NCBI GenBank assembly: GCA_020796225.1
Contig: CM036762.1
Span: 18,895,286 to 18,959,285 of the forward strand
Source: Arion vulgaris
Taxonomy: Eukaryota; Mollusca; Gastropoda; Stylommatophora; Arionidae
Reading direction: 5' to 3'
DNA: 64,000 nt
The notes beneath the pieces are model-generated. The model was not told the origin of the DNA and did not search any database. It was given only the letters and a program-made list of their open reading frames with translations. Position numbers and translations under genes: made by a program. Below are positions 11,500 to 21,967 of the stretch, one piece after another (positions within the stretch are counted from its first letter, which is position 1; each line of letters starts with the position of its first letter).

Positions 11500-11821
11500 C
11501 TCCATTTTTTAAAGAAGATACCAGAAGAAATAAAGCAGATTTTAAAATGAATTAACAATTTCACCTCCGAGATCGTTTGAGTAAGTTTTTCTGGTTAGTA
11601 ACATTAGAATAAACGTCAGATATCTTCTCTCCCCAATTTAGATAACATCAGCAAGTGCCGTGCCGTTAGACGCAGCGATAGTTAATTTTCTCAAAAGTCT
11701 GTCCCGAGTAATGAGTATCAGTACGGTTGTTGTTATTTTTCTGTGCCAAGAAGTTCATTTAAACTTTCCAGATTGTTATCTCTTTGTCATTATCTGTCTC
11801 TTACTCCGTTCAATTTTCGTG
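11500..11821. other. Unassigned stretch before minisatellite
   Basis: About 320 bp. An open frame runs from 11660 into the minisatellite, but it is open mainly because the 15-bp unit lacks stops. I see no protein family. Confidence 0.3.
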
Positions 11822-12113
11822 TTCTCACCATGTGTACTCTCACCATGCGTACTCTCACCATGTGTACTCTCACCATGTGTACTCTCACCATGTCTACTCT
11901 CACCATGTGTACTCTCACCATGTGTACTCTCACCATGTGTACTCTCACCATGTCTACTCTCACCATGTGTACTCTCACCATGTGTACTCTCACCATGTGT
12001 ACTCTCACCATGTGTACTCTCACCATGTGCACTCTCACCATGTGCATTCTTACCATGTGCATTCTTACCATGTGCATTCTTACCATGTGTACTCTCACCA
12101 TGTGTACTCTCAC
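11822..12113. repeat. 15-bp minisatellite, about 19 copies
   Basis: Unit ACTCTCACCATGTGT with variants in the last third (ATGTGC, TTACC). The unit length is a multiple of three and lacks stops in several frames, giving false reading frames on both strands (repeats of MCTLT, CVLSP, YSHHV). Copies are highly uniform, suggesting recent expansion. Confidence 0.95.
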
Positions 12114-12302
12114 GCTTGGGTTGTGATCAAGCTTACTACCGCTTAAGCTATAGGCACCCACTATTCAAAAGTACAGGTTGCATTTCATGGAAAGAAAAAC
12201 AGACAAATAAAGAAGTTCTAGATACATTGGTAATAAATAAAGAATTTCTAGAGAAAATACAAATCAAATAGTTAAAATATTTCTGACACATAAAGAGATA
12301 TC

Positions 12303-12445
12303 GGGGCCCAAATTAGGGGAGTAAAGAATATAACCCTGTTACCCGCGAAGAATGTCGTAAGAGGCAGCTAAGGAGGTTAGGTGGGATGTAGGGGGTGGTG
12401 GGGGCTAGCTATCCCCTCCCTGGAAAAACACTAAATAGCTAAAGT
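12303..12445 (+). mobile_element. SINE family E head fragment
   Basis: The shared core (AATGTCGTAAGAGGCAGCTAAGG) is followed by GGGGGCTAGCTATCCCC and AAAACACTAAATAGCTA. That junction matches family E at 28780-28840, not family A or B. It is cut off before the body, without a visible tail. Confidence 0.6.
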
Positions 12446-12689
12446 ATCCACAACCAGGAAATTCATTGCTCGCCATCCTTGGAAGAGGAATGATCCAGCA
12501 AGGAAGGACTCATAAAATGTGGGAGAGAGTGAAAAGATCTTGTAAGGATGGCATTGAATAGGAGGGATTGAAAGGCTTTGGTTGCGGACCTCCCTAGGTT
12601 TGAAAAACGAAAAAGAAGACTATCAGATCTGTAGACATAATATCTCAAGCTGCTTATATTAAATCTACCTACTGCTGTTTCATTCATCT

Positions 12690-12990
12690 CATTTATTCAT
12701 CTTAGATTGTTTCTAATGTACACAGAGAACAGATCAAGGGATAATACACATCCTTTCATAACTTACGTTTTTTTGATATGTTACAAAGTTCCCATCTGTT
12801 TGACTACTCTTATTCCTGCTGTTTGTTGCCAATATATTTTTATAATGATTCTTAGATCTTTGATGCTAATATTTAAGTGCTCTAACGTTTTTACTGAGAT
12901 TATGCTTATTCACTTTGTAAACGATTTTGTAATCTATATAGCACAAGTCTAAATCTGATATCAATTCCAGCTCTTTATGATATTAGATCT
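12690..12990 (-). pseudogene. LINE reverse transcriptase palm fragment
   Basis: The minus strand preserves a motif A-like block (YIDYK, expected Y-I-D-Y-x-K-A-F-D) and, after frameshifts, the region leading to motif B (YERMCIIP, then LFSVYI). It is heavily decayed, with the D-containing motif A as the best evidence. 12446-12689 upstream on this strand shows no clear motif. Confidence 0.55.
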
Positions 12991-13002
12991 GTTCTTTATA
13001 TG

Positions 13003-13045
13003 TTTATATATATATATTTATATATATATTTATATATATATAAAT
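13003..13045. repeat. (TA)n microsatellite
   Basis: Short TATATATATTTATATA tract just left of the hAT insertion site. Confidence 0.8.
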
Positions 13046-13289
13046 CTACACACACATCGTTAGCCCTGGTGCATAATATGTACACATCTTTTAACATTTT
13101 CTGCATACTGAAACCAGCGCCGGATTAGCCTAGTAGCAGAAGTAACAAATGCTACGGGCCCCGCGCTTCTAGGGGACCCCGCGCCTATGTGACAGAGATG
13201 AAAATGGAAAAATAACCAGATGTTATATCAAAAACACGTACGCAGTCTGAATTTTTAATGTCGTATGTGATAGTGCTGAATCCAACGAA

Positions 13290-13836
13290 ATGGAAGCAGA
13301 AAATACAAAAGACGTGTCCCACTGTGTAATAGATGAAAGCAGTGCTATAGAAGCATCATCATTACCAATACTACCATTAAATCAGCAACTCTTCACGATT
13401 TAGCCACATTTTTCACAAGACAAACTGAAATCGAATGTACAGAAAGTCCTCCCAATTTAGCCATATCATCTTCAAGCCAAAGAGAGGCAGAAAGCACAGC
13501 ACATGCTTCTAATGAAGCAACATCTTCTACAAGCCTAAAACACAACGAAAGTAAAATGTACTCCAACGATATTGGTGAATGGCCAAACAATTTCAATCGA
13601 GATTATTGGATTGTGAAAGAAAGTAGCGAAGTGCAACATATGAACAGTGATTTCATGTCTTAAAAAAACATACAATAAAGAAAACAATCCACGATTTTGT
13701 CGAAAGTCGTTTTTCACATACACACATACACCAACAAACAAAACTCACGTGAGAGATTGGTTGTGTTATACAGATATTAAAGGACAACTGTTCTGTTTTG
13801 TATGCAAAGTTATTGATTTAGGCTGTACCATAGAGT
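13290..13836 (+). pseudogene. hAT transposase N-terminus, TTF-type finger
   Basis: Read in two frames. An N-terminal segment rich in S and E is followed, after a frame change near 13660, by NNPRFCRKSFFTYTHTPT and HVRDWLCYTDIKGQLFCFVC. The latter is a TTF-type zinc finger as in ZMYM1-like hAT transposases. It stops at TAG (13836), where the central deletion begins. It is not translatable as a single protein. Confidence 0.75.
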
Positions 13837-13837
13837 G

Positions 13838-14328
13838 ACTGGTGTATTTGGAATACTCCGGCAGTTAAAATCTATTATAGCAGAAGAGGTCTTGAAAAGA
13901 ACTCCAAATATTGTCAGCTCTTACCAAGAGGATTTGGAAGAAAGCCTAGGCGACGAACTTATGCAGTTCGCTGAACTTCTTAAAACTAATGTAGCTGCTG
14001 CTATTAATAATGAAAAACATGAGGCTCTTGAACTGCAATTTTATAAACTTATAATGGAAAATTCATTAGAGTCGTGTTTCCCAAATGTAGAAATAGTCTT
14101 ACGAATTTACTAGTTTTTAATGATTACTAACTGCAGCGGAGAACGTTCTTTTTCGACATATAAAAGCGTATTCGAGCGTATAAAAAGTGAGTTCAGGAAC
14201 ATGATGGGACAAGATTATCTAAATAACCTCACCTTAATGAACATTGAATGTAATTTACTTAGAGAAATTAATTTGTCTAGTATTATCTCTAAATTTGCTC
14301 ACATTAAATCGAGACAAGTTTGTTTGTA
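13838..14328 (+). pseudogene. hAT transposase C-terminus (hATC)
   Basis: Encodes EDLEESLGDELMQFAELL, then a stop near 14111, then NCSGERSFSTYKSVFERIKS, the hATC dimerisation signature (NCSxERSFS), to the stop at 14327-14329. The matching part of copy 2 (30041-30424) reads through without the stop. The deletion removed the RNase H-like catalytic core, so this can only serve as a substrate. Confidence 0.8.
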
Positions 14329-14439
14329 AAAGTTGTGTTTTATTTTATTATCATACAAAATCTAGGGCCCGCGCTAAAATTTGCTACGGGCCCCGCGCTA
14401 GCCTAATCCGGCACTGACTGAAACTAGGTTGAGCATAAC

Positions 14440-14465
<26 letters not shown>
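14440..14465. repeat. (TA)n microsatellite
   Basis: Thirteen TA units just right of the hAT copy. Confidence 0.85.
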
Positions 14466-14470
<5 letters not shown>

Positions 14471-14584
14471 AGAATGAGATTGCTATTGTTAATATGTTCA
14501 GTATGCTGTGGAATGATAGTTAGGTTATAGATATGTTGTAGTATTATGTCTACAGGCGAATGATAGTGATGGTAGTACTTATCG

Positions 14585-15018
14585 TCCGTGTATTGTCGGG
14601 GCCTGCAAGGGAAGCAAAGAATAGTAACACTGCAACCCACAAGGCATGTCATAAGAGGCGGTTAGGGTAGGGAAGCTACCCTAGTAAATAAAATGCGTCG
14701 CAGAAATCGGAATGCCTTGTGAGTCGAAGGTCGTGGGTTCGAATCCGGACCACCGCGCCGTTCTGTTCACGAGTGCAATTTTTTCCAGAGACTCCTAGGA
14801 TTGTTGCTGGAGCTACGGAGTTCGTGCTTTGTGCAATACTCTGGCAGGTGACGTGCCATTTCTGCAGAGAGGGACCGAGCCATATGGGGTAAAACCCGTG
14901 CAATGAAGTCAATCCTTCGGCTTAACTGGCACAACGTACAATCGCTCTTAGGCTCAGATCACATACATATAACAAAGAGTGGTTTAATAAGTGGTCAATA
15001 TGCAGCGATCGAAGAAGA
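14585..15018 (+). mobile_element. SINE B with embedded SINE F
   Basis: The left part (to 14712) and right part (from 14930, AACTGGCACAACGTACAATC) are SINE B. The roughly 26 bp expected between them are replaced by a second, tRNA-headed element. The tail is GAAGAAGAAAG at 15010-15018. The replacement rather than simple insertion suggests a small target deletion. Confidence 0.75.
14714..14930 (+). mobile_element. SINE family F, tRNA-headed
   Basis: The B-box-like GGGTTCGAATCCGG is at 14730-14745. A body with GGAGCTACGGAGTTCGTGCT and GGGTAAAACCCGTGCA follows. The same body follows a more complete tRNA-like head at 54185-54415, so this copy is 5'-truncated. Confidence 0.7.
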
Positions 15019-15336
15019 AAGTTGTATTTATGGTAATGCGTCTGAACATTATCTTGGGTAATAGTGGCTCTGCCTCGTAGTCGGTGTTTCTCTACGTTGA
15101 GGAGCAAGTTTCATTAGGTCGACCTTCACAACAGGGTAGACGAGGGGGACAGATAAAATGGTGGTCGATTTGGTGTCATGAACTGAGTGAGCGTTGTGGA
15201 TGTGTTATGGCAGTGTTGTCAGACAAACAAAAGTGAACTCTATTGAAGCAAATCAACACTGAAAGCATGTAAGTCTGGATGGAGTCATTTTTATATTGTT
15301 ACAGTTGAAGCCAAAGTACCCATATAGAAATACATA

Positions 15337-15584
15337 CAGGGTGTTCAAGATAATTGCAGCCCCATTGACAAATCGAAATTTGCCAGATAATCTATCACGT
15401 TGTGTTTATTTACTATTTAAACCGGTTCTGACTAGCTTGTCCTACGTCACATTTGTTCATCGCCCCTTCCGCACTACAATTACACAACCTTGACCTAGAC
15501 TACGTCATAACTGAACCTTCTCATTTCCATACATATATACCAGATTAGCTCCATTCATAGGCTGCTTTTAAGTTGAACACCCTG
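15337..15584. mobile_element. mariner-like MITE, 248 bp
   Basis: The ends CAGGGTGTTCAAG and ...TTGAACACCCTG form a perfect 13-bp inverted repeat core flanked by TA on both sides. There is no coding sequence. A second copy at 40216-40685 carries a SINE insertion. TIR and TA target suit the Tc1/mariner superfamily. Confidence 0.85.
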
Positions 15585-15589
15585 TATAA

Positions 15590-16390
15590 ACTTGCAATAC
15601 TAGTCTTTACAATGTCAAGCAACGTGGTCTTATAACCTGTTGTCGATATCAATATAATCAAAGTTAAAATATACGGAGAAAACATATATAAGAAATGATG
15701 ATACTGATCTTACGTTGCACATTGCAGACTTCCTCATGTAGTAGTCCTCATGTAGATAATGACGATTCTGATTGTTATTACATATAACCTTTCTCGTCTG
15801 TTAATTGTTGTGTATTTTTCAACTGCTATTCTTGCAGCGTCCCCCTAAACACACGTCACTAACTTTACGCCATGTCTTTATATTTTTCATAACGGTGCTC
15901 TTACCATATTGCGCACTGTCGTACCAATATCGTGTGTAACTATAGTTTCCGAGCTTACTGTCCCCTAATATTGTCCATCAGTTTTGTCTGTCTATACTGT
16001 GTCGCCTCTACTTCGCCGGAGCTATGACACGGTATCACACACACAAACACACAAACACACACAAACACACACACACAAAAACACACACATATATATATAT
16101 ATATATCATATCATAACGTTATACCGTTATACACTAGTTCTCTGTTTTTTACCGAATCTAGTTTTATTACGTCCATCATAACATAGTCCTGACGTTAGTT
16201 TCCTTGTCTTAGTCTGAAATTAGATCCAAGCATTTCCTTGATGTACTATACAGCCATCTGTAAAAGTAAACACTTTCATGGTTCTGCAATAATTGTCTAA
16301 TGCCCCATTAATAATCTTTATGTGGTCCCTGAGATCTGAGAGTTGTTGGACAGATAAGATTTTATGATTACAGCGTACTATGATTCATCA
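15590..16390. other. Unassigned, with CA/TA microsatellite
   Basis: No gene recognised. 16037-16106 is a compound (CA)n/(TA)n microsatellite. Its purine-poor flank gives spurious open frames. Confidence 0.6.
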
Positions 16391-16394
16391 TTAT

Positions 16395-16660
16395 CAAAGA
16401 GCTTATCCTGAGCAGAACTTTGTCGTCACTCTAACAAGTCTTTTGAAATTTCTCTCGCATAAGCCACCACTGCAATCGTCATGCTCAAATTATTATTTAC
16501 ATCATGAACCCAATTTCAATACTGTTTTCCTTATCTTTACCAGGATGTCTCCTTCCATAATGGTCTTCCCCAACCCTTCATGTCTATTTATATGTTCAAA
16601 ATACTTCAATTTCCCATTCTTATTTTTAACATCAGCCAGTTTTCTTTGATTTTGAGTTCT
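16395..16660 (-). pseudogene. LINE 3' end fragment
   Basis: Complement of the LINE 3' region also present at 24280-24612 and 47905-48140 (minus) and 60440-60600 (plus). The common landmark is the AGCAGAACTTTG block near the 3' end and the M-E-G-x-I-L-G-K motif of the ORF2 tail. It is 5'-truncated and diverged. Confidence 0.6.
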
Positions 16661-16701
16661 TTCTGGATATATCTATTTGTTCTTTTCTCTATCTTTGATA
16701 T

Positions 16702-16890
16702 TTTTTTTTTCCGATCCAGAAGCACTTGAGCTGAAAGCTCTTCGGCTCGGTGTCATGGACATCGTAACCCTTCGGCTCGGTGCCACGAACACCGTAAATC
16801 TGGGAACCTGTAGCTTTTCTGCCAGTCAGCGGGTTACAGAGGATTAGTCACCCGTAGTCGAAGCGCTACGAACACGCTGGGCAGACGGGC
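16702..16890 (-). mobile_element. SINE family C
   Basis: A poly-T run at the left (complement of the A tail), the body with TTCGGCTCGGTG repeated twice, and the tRNA-like head (minus strand GTAGCGCTTCGACTACGG) at the right. The near-perfect duplication CTATCTTTGATAT/CTATATTTGATAT is at 16689-16701 and 16891-16903. It has an oligo(A) tail, unlike families A and B. Confidence 0.85.
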
Positions 16891-16904
16891 CTATATTTGA
16901 TATA

Positions 16905-17640
16905 CAGATGACTCTTCTGTAACACTTAATTGAGAAACATATTTATATTTTCCCACTTCCTTTGTTAAATGTCCATGCTTCACACCCATTAATAGCCGTC
17001 CATCGCAAGCGATGATGACAACAATCTCAGACGTGTACTGTTGCACCTCTTGGTGTGCGAGGTGACTGTAGAGTCCAATCCTAGAACAGAATCCCGACCA
17101 CAGGTGGGGCATACATGATCAAGGTTAGACATGTGCGTGTTGTGTGCTCTGTCTTTCGCGCTGCTCGTTTTCTGTGACTCAACAATACGATGATTCTCAG
17201 CTATTCGGGTTCCTCTTTTGTGTTACAGCGCCACATTTGGCGATCTTGCCAAGGGGTTCCCAGCACGTATTGTCTATATCGAAGCATTTCAGAGACACTT
17301 TAAGAGGGTCTTTAAAGCGTTTTTTCTGTCCACCAGCTAAACGTCTGCCCCTTCAAGCTCGCCATACATCAACTGTTTTGGGATGCGTTTATCAGGCATT
17401 CGAGCAACGTGACCGACCCATCTCAGTTGGGCCTTCTGCAACAGGGTGTAGACGCATGGGATCTTTGCTCTGTGAGGACTTCTGCTGTCTGGAATTTTGT
17501 CCTGCCAGTTTATTTTTAGTATTCTGCGTAGACAGCTTGTGTGGAAATAATACTTGCCACTGGAGTTTGCATACCTTAGTATTTTGATCTTTGTTTTCCT
17601 AATAGTTTCATTCCATACTGTTTTTAGTTTATTTTATGTA
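16905..17640 (-). pseudogene. LINE ORF2 C-terminal part, broken
   Basis: The minus strand carries CLRRILKINWQDKIPDS, then LRWVGHVARMPDKRIPK, a few stops and frameshifts, and finally PHLWSGFCSRIGLYSHLAH, a degraded version of the C-P-x-C-G-R-D...R-I-G-L-x-S-H finger that closes many LINE ORF2 proteins. The same organisation is seen on the plus strand at 33677-34480. The RT palm is missing. Confidence 0.8.
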
Positions 17641-17834
17641 AGATGATGTTTGTTCTTCTTTTTATTTCCGTCATCCCATTTTCTTTTCTTGACTTCTCCC
17701 ATGTAGTGTCGGGGCACGTAAGGGAAGTAAAGAATAGTACCACTGTAACCAACATTGCATGTCGTAAGATGCGACTGACGTAGGACCTAGGGAAGCTACC
17801 CTAGTAAATAAAAAGCATCGCGTAAATCGGATGT

Positions 17835-18087
17835 CTTTTTCTTCTTCGCGTTCGTTCTTTACGACCAATTTTAATCACTCTTTGTGATATATTTGATCTT
17901 TGACAAGAACGTGTATACGTTGCACATTGGTTTGGTAGGCCCCTAAACGTATATATTTCTACACGTTTAGGACACATGCATCCGATTTCAGCCAAACCTC
18001 CTTAGTTGCCTCTTAGAACATGCGTGGCAGGTAACAGTGGTTCTATTCTTTACACCCCAAATTTGGGCCCCGTTAACTACTCGGGCG
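17835..18087 (-). mobile_element. SINE family A, complete
   Basis: Left end CTTCTTCGCG (complement of the tail), right end head ...CTACTCGGGCG. The perfect 11-bp duplication AAATCGGATGT is at 17824-17834 and 18088-18098. In sense orientation it has head, GTCGTAAGAGG-type core (here with a base change), and a unique 3' half containing CACGTTCTTGTC and ATTGGTCGTAAAGAACG. Confidence 0.92.
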
Positions 18088-18167
18088 AAATCGGATGTAA
18101 TGGCCTACTTGTAGGCCCATAACTGGTACAATCACTCTTAGGCTCAGATCACATACAAATCACACAT

Positions 18168-18443
18168 GTAAAAAAAAAAAAGTAAAGGAACCCTTTCATA
18201 CCTCGTGGTATATAGGTCAATACAGTGTTAGGCCTGTATTTTCATTGACCGTCGGCACACGATGGGTGATGTGGTCAACATCACGCCGACCGCCTTTACT
18301 TTCCCAGAGCATGTCTGGTACCCAGTTGAGGCTGGGTCGACCTGAGAGCCGTCGCGGTCGGGAAAAATTCCACGCGTATTGCGGGAGCTGAACCCAGACC
18401 ACCAGCCTTACAAAGCGAGTTCACTAACAACTACGCTACAGCC
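18168..18443 (-). mobile_element. SINE family D, complete
   Basis: In sense (minus) orientation the tRNA-like head has GCGTAGTTGTTAGTGAAC and the B-box-like GGGTTCAGCTCC. The body has CGACCCAGCCTCAACTGGGT and the end is GTATGAAAGGGTTCCTTTAC plus oligo(A). The perfect 11-bp duplication AAATCACACAT is at 18157-18167 and 18444-18454. Confidence 0.92.
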
Positions 18444-18490
18444 AAATCACACATAGTGGTTAACAAATAGTCGATATGGAGCGTTCGAGG

Positions 18491-18837
18491 TATAAAACGA
18501 ATTTTCTTTACTTTAAAAGAAAAAGACTGGAAAAAATGCGAGTATAATTTAATAAACAAATGTTCAGACAAACTAAGATTGTAATCATGTATTGATAGTG
18601 TGAATGATAATGAATTCAACATGTTTTGCCCAAGGCATAAACTTCTGCATATGTTCAATGTGCCAGTAGAAGCATTATCTGACAAATAGACTGTTGTAGG
18701 TAATAGATTATATGCCAATTATATTTTTGTTTGTTTATCTCACATTATTGCTGTCTTTTATGTTACGATCTTAATTCTAGTTCTTCTTTTTAAGCTATAT
18801 CTCAATTACGTTTGTCAAACTATATTGTCACAACTTC
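18491..18837. other. No recognisable feature
   Basis: About 350 bp between a SINE and a pyrimidine tract with no coding, RNA or repeat signal that I can identify. Confidence 0.3.
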
Positions 18838-19210
18838 TTTCTCTCTGCCCCCTCTCTCTCTTTCTCTTTCTCTCTCTCTCTCTCTTTCCATGTATTTGAA
18901 ACTAAAAAGTCCTAATGCTCTTCATTCTTCCTCAACTACTTTCCTTCAATTCTCTCTGTCTGTCTATCTGTATTATTGTCTGCATGTCTTACTGTCTATC
19001 TGGCTGCCTGTATGCCCGTTCGCCCGTTTACCCTACCGTCTGTCTGTCTTACTGTCAGTCTGTCTTACTGTCTAATTGCCTGTCTGTCTGCTCATCAATT
19101 CGCCTGTCAGTCCGTCCACCCGTTATTCTGTCTGTCTATCTACATATCTACATACTTACCTACCTGCTTGTCTGTCGGTCGGCCCGCCCGTTTGTCTTTC
19201 TATCTACAAC
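18838..19210. repeat. (TCTG)n-type pyrimidine microsatellite
   Basis: A (CT)n start becomes a long degenerate CTGT/CTGC repeat. It creates several overlapping false reading frames rich in L, S and C. Confidence 0.85.
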
Positions 19211-19560
19211 AACATTCATATAATTTGCACATTACAAACAAGATCGCAAACATCTGCAACATTCCCAGAACTGACATATAAATAATGACACCCACATATG
19301 TTTCTCCTGCACTTATGCCAATACACCTTGGGTAATATTTCTTTGCAACCTCTGGCTGCCATATATATCACAGCTTCGACATATTACATTCTCGTCTAAT
19401 CAGGACAGCTCTGAACTTTTCGCGTATATCGTAATCGTTTTCGTGGGGTTCCATCGAAGAGTTCAACCTGTTGGTTATCACATTTCTTGACGTTGTAGGC
19501 GAGATTTGCGATAGAATTGTGAAACCGATATTGCGTTGATCATTTGTAATGCTTCGGGTT
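19211..19560. other. No recognisable feature
   Basis: About 350 bp of ordinary-looking non-coding DNA between two pyrimidine-rich tracts. Confidence 0.3.
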
Positions 19561-19990
19561 TTTATAAAGGGTTACAGCTAGTTCTTCTGTTCTTTATTTA
19601 TGTTATTTATCTTCTTCTGCTTCTTTCCCTGCTCTTTTCCCTATTTTTTTCTTTATGGTTCTTTTTTTTCTTTTTGATATCTTCATTCCTTCAAATGTTT
19701 GTACTTCTTTTCTTGTTTTTTTTCCCTCTCTTTTCTTTTTGTTGTTTCTTTTAATCTTCTCTTCTGTTTGATATCTTCATTCCTTCGATGCTTTATACTT
19801 CTTTTTCTCTCTCTTTTCTGCTTTTCCTTTTTATTTCTTCCCAGTTTTTTCTTCTTTATGTTCCTCTTTTCTTCGCCTTCTTTCTTTTTCTTCTTTTTCT
19901 TTCAATTTTTCATTTTTGCTTCTTCTTTTTCTACTTCTGTCTTTGTTTTTGTCTTCTTACTTCTATTTCTCTCTCACTTCTACCTCTTCT
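19561..19990. repeat. Polypyrimidine tract, TTC-rich
   Basis: About 430 bp that is nearly all T and C on this strand, with duplicated phrases (GATATCTTCATTCCTTC occurs twice, about 100 bp apart). Reading frames here are strings of F, L and S and are not genes. Confidence 0.85.
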
Positions 19991-20011
19991 TGTCGACTTG
20001 TGACAACAGGT

Positions 20012-20775
20012 TATTGGTTATTGGTTACTAAACTGACGTCATTGCACTCCGGGCGACATACCCATAGGTGCTCAGTCTACCCCAACAGATATCGAAGAGT
20101 ATGCATACTGATGGTTCCTGTGACTCGCTGATTAAACACACCTCTCTGCCTCTCAGGCATCCAGTTCGACTTGAACAACGGGTAACTCCATACTGCTTAA
20201 ATCGCTTGATCGATTCAACATCGATTTTAGTGTCCTCATCCAATAGAGAGTCGCGAAGAGAACGAAGAATATCCACATCCATCTTCAACTCCCCAACAAT
20301 CGATGCTGTTGATGCAAGCCTGTCCGCTTCTCATTACCGTAAACACCGCATGCCCAGGACAGTATATCCACGTAAGCCGCTGGAGGTTAGAAACTTCTAT
20401 GGACGACATCCACTCATACCGAAACCTGCCCTTCTGGATCTTGTGAAGCATCGACTGAGAGTCAGATACAACAACTGCCCCAGTAAATGAAGTTCCAGAA
20501 ATCCAATGGAGGGCAGCAGTAACGGCTTCAACCTCCATCCTCATACTAGAAGTAGTTGTCCTGTATGCCCCACTTCGCTCTTCAACAACCCTGCCATGCG
20601 CATTAGCCAAGAAACCCCAGCCGGACTTCTCACCACGTTGAACCGACCCATCGGTATATACAACAACATCATCATCCCTTGCATTGTCTTCTATCAGCTG
20701 CTTAACTACGAGATCAGCCTTCATGTTGCCCCAATCTCTACATTCTCTCCAAGAGTAATGATAACGTTGAGATAG
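20012..20775 (-). pseudogene. LINE RNase H domain and 3' end
   Basis: The minus strand encodes WRECRDWGN, then VVVYTDGSVQRGEKSGWGF (first catalytic D), MEVEAVTAALHW (E), VVVSDSQSM (D), IYCPGHAV (H), a frameshift, then the C-terminal part. It is a LINE-type RNase H with all four catalytic positions visible. The tail at the left is the complement of (AACCAAT)n. It faces the RT segment at 20790, giving an inverted-halves layout. Confidence 0.85.
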
Positions 20776-20789
20776 TTGGTCATGCTACC

Positions 20790-21956
20790 ATCTGTTGGGA
20801 TCCATTACGACCGCTCCACAAACATGGGAAGGATCCTAAACTGCTCAGCAGCTACCGCATACTCACCTTGCAAAATGTATATGGCAAATTACTAGAGAAG
20901 ATAGTGGCCAGAAAGGTAATGTGTCACTTAGAGAATGACCACATCCTCCCTGACACTTTGGGTAGCTACCGGCCAATGAAAGGGACATGGGACAATGCTG
21001 GCACGTTTGCATATGATGTTTATGAAGGCTTCCAATCTAAGCAAGAGACTGTTGCTGTGGCCATCGACTTGGAGGATACTTATAACAAGGTGAATTTTTC
21101 AATAATGGTGCACTCTTTGATTAAATGTGAAGTTAATCCTTGGCTGGTGAACTGGATAGCTGCTTCTTTAATGGAGAGAACTGTTGCATTACGTACAGGA
21201 ACATGGACATCGGATCCTGCACGTATATGCCCAGGATTACCCAGGGTTCTCCTCTATCACCCGTGTTGTTTAATATTTACACAGCAAATGTAGCTAAATT
21301 TCAGCCAACCGGATTGGGTCGGACATTGACATTTGCAGATGATATCTTAATATATAGGACTGGGTTAGATAGACGAGAGATGGTTGACGACATTCAGAAA
21401 ACATTGCGTACTATCTCGGGTTGGTGTAGAGAGTCTCGCTCTCAGGTCAATCCTGAAAAAGCGTGTATGTTATGGTGCTCGTTGAATAATCACATCGTCA
21501 AGGCTGACCTACCCTGTGTAATCTTTGATGAACATACCATCGAGCGCAGTGACAGGCTGCCCTATCTTGGAATAACCTTTGATCGTAGTCTATCTTTCAA
21601 ACACCATATTGAACAAAATGATACAACGGTGCAAGCGGGGTCTTGCGGCTCTCAAAGTTATGGTGGCCGCACACCTTGAGCAGAGACTACTTGCCCTTTT
21701 GTTCGATCGACTGGTAATGTCAGTGGTAGATTACGGACTCGGAATTCTTAGGATATCAAGATCACAATGTGAAAGACTCGAAGGTTCAGAATGAAGGTAT
21801 GCGTATAGTTCTGGGCTGCACTAGAGATACCCCCATTGTGAAGATGCGATATATGCTTGACCTTCTGTCACTACGCTCCCGTCATGCAATCACCCAAACC
21901 AAGGCATATATGCGGGTTACTTCGGATAAGAGACATCCACTACACAAGAACACTAA
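20790..21956 (+). pseudogene. LINE reverse transcriptase, inverted relative to RNase H
   Basis: Motifs in order: VYGKLLEKIVARKV, motif A AVAIDLEDTYNKV (D present), the motif B block readable as ITQGSPLSPVLFNIYT after a frameshift near 21140, motif C LTFADDILIY, then LPYLGITFDRSLSFKHH and the thumb region MSVVDYGLGIL. It belongs with I- or Jockey-like LINEs that carry RNase H. TGACAACAGGT occurs at 20001-20011 and 21957-21967, bracketing both halves. Confidence 0.85.
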
Positions 21957-21967
21957 TGACAACAGGT

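Larger units (their letters stand above)
13115..14416 (+). mobile_element. hAT deletion derivative copy 1, 1302 bp
   Basis: The ends are CAGCGCCGGATTAGCCTAG and, on the complement of the right end, CAGTGCCGGATTAGGCTAG. A perfect 8-bp duplication, ACTGAAAC, lies at 13107-13114 and 14417-14424. Inside are only the two extremities of a transposase gene: an N-terminal part with a TTF-type zinc finger and the C-terminal hATC domain. The catalytic middle is absent. A second copy with the same architecture is at 29203-30511. Confidence 0.93.
17705..18490 (+). mobile_element. SINE B carrying two nested SINEs
   Basis: The SINE B body runs 17705-17834, 18099-18167 and 18455-18490. SINE A inserted first or second at AAATCGGATGT and SINE D at AAATCACACAT. 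Removing both, with one copy of each duplication, leaves a standard SINE B. The (GAA)n tail is degraded to GTTCGAGG. Confidence 0.88.

Noticed and set aside
11660..12271. A 203-codon open frame and overlapping frames on both strands
   Set aside because: They are open because the 15-bp minisatellite unit has no stop in several frames. The non-repeat parts match no family.
18812..19285. Several S/L/C-rich reading frames
   Set aside because: Compositional artefacts of a (TCTG)n microsatellite.
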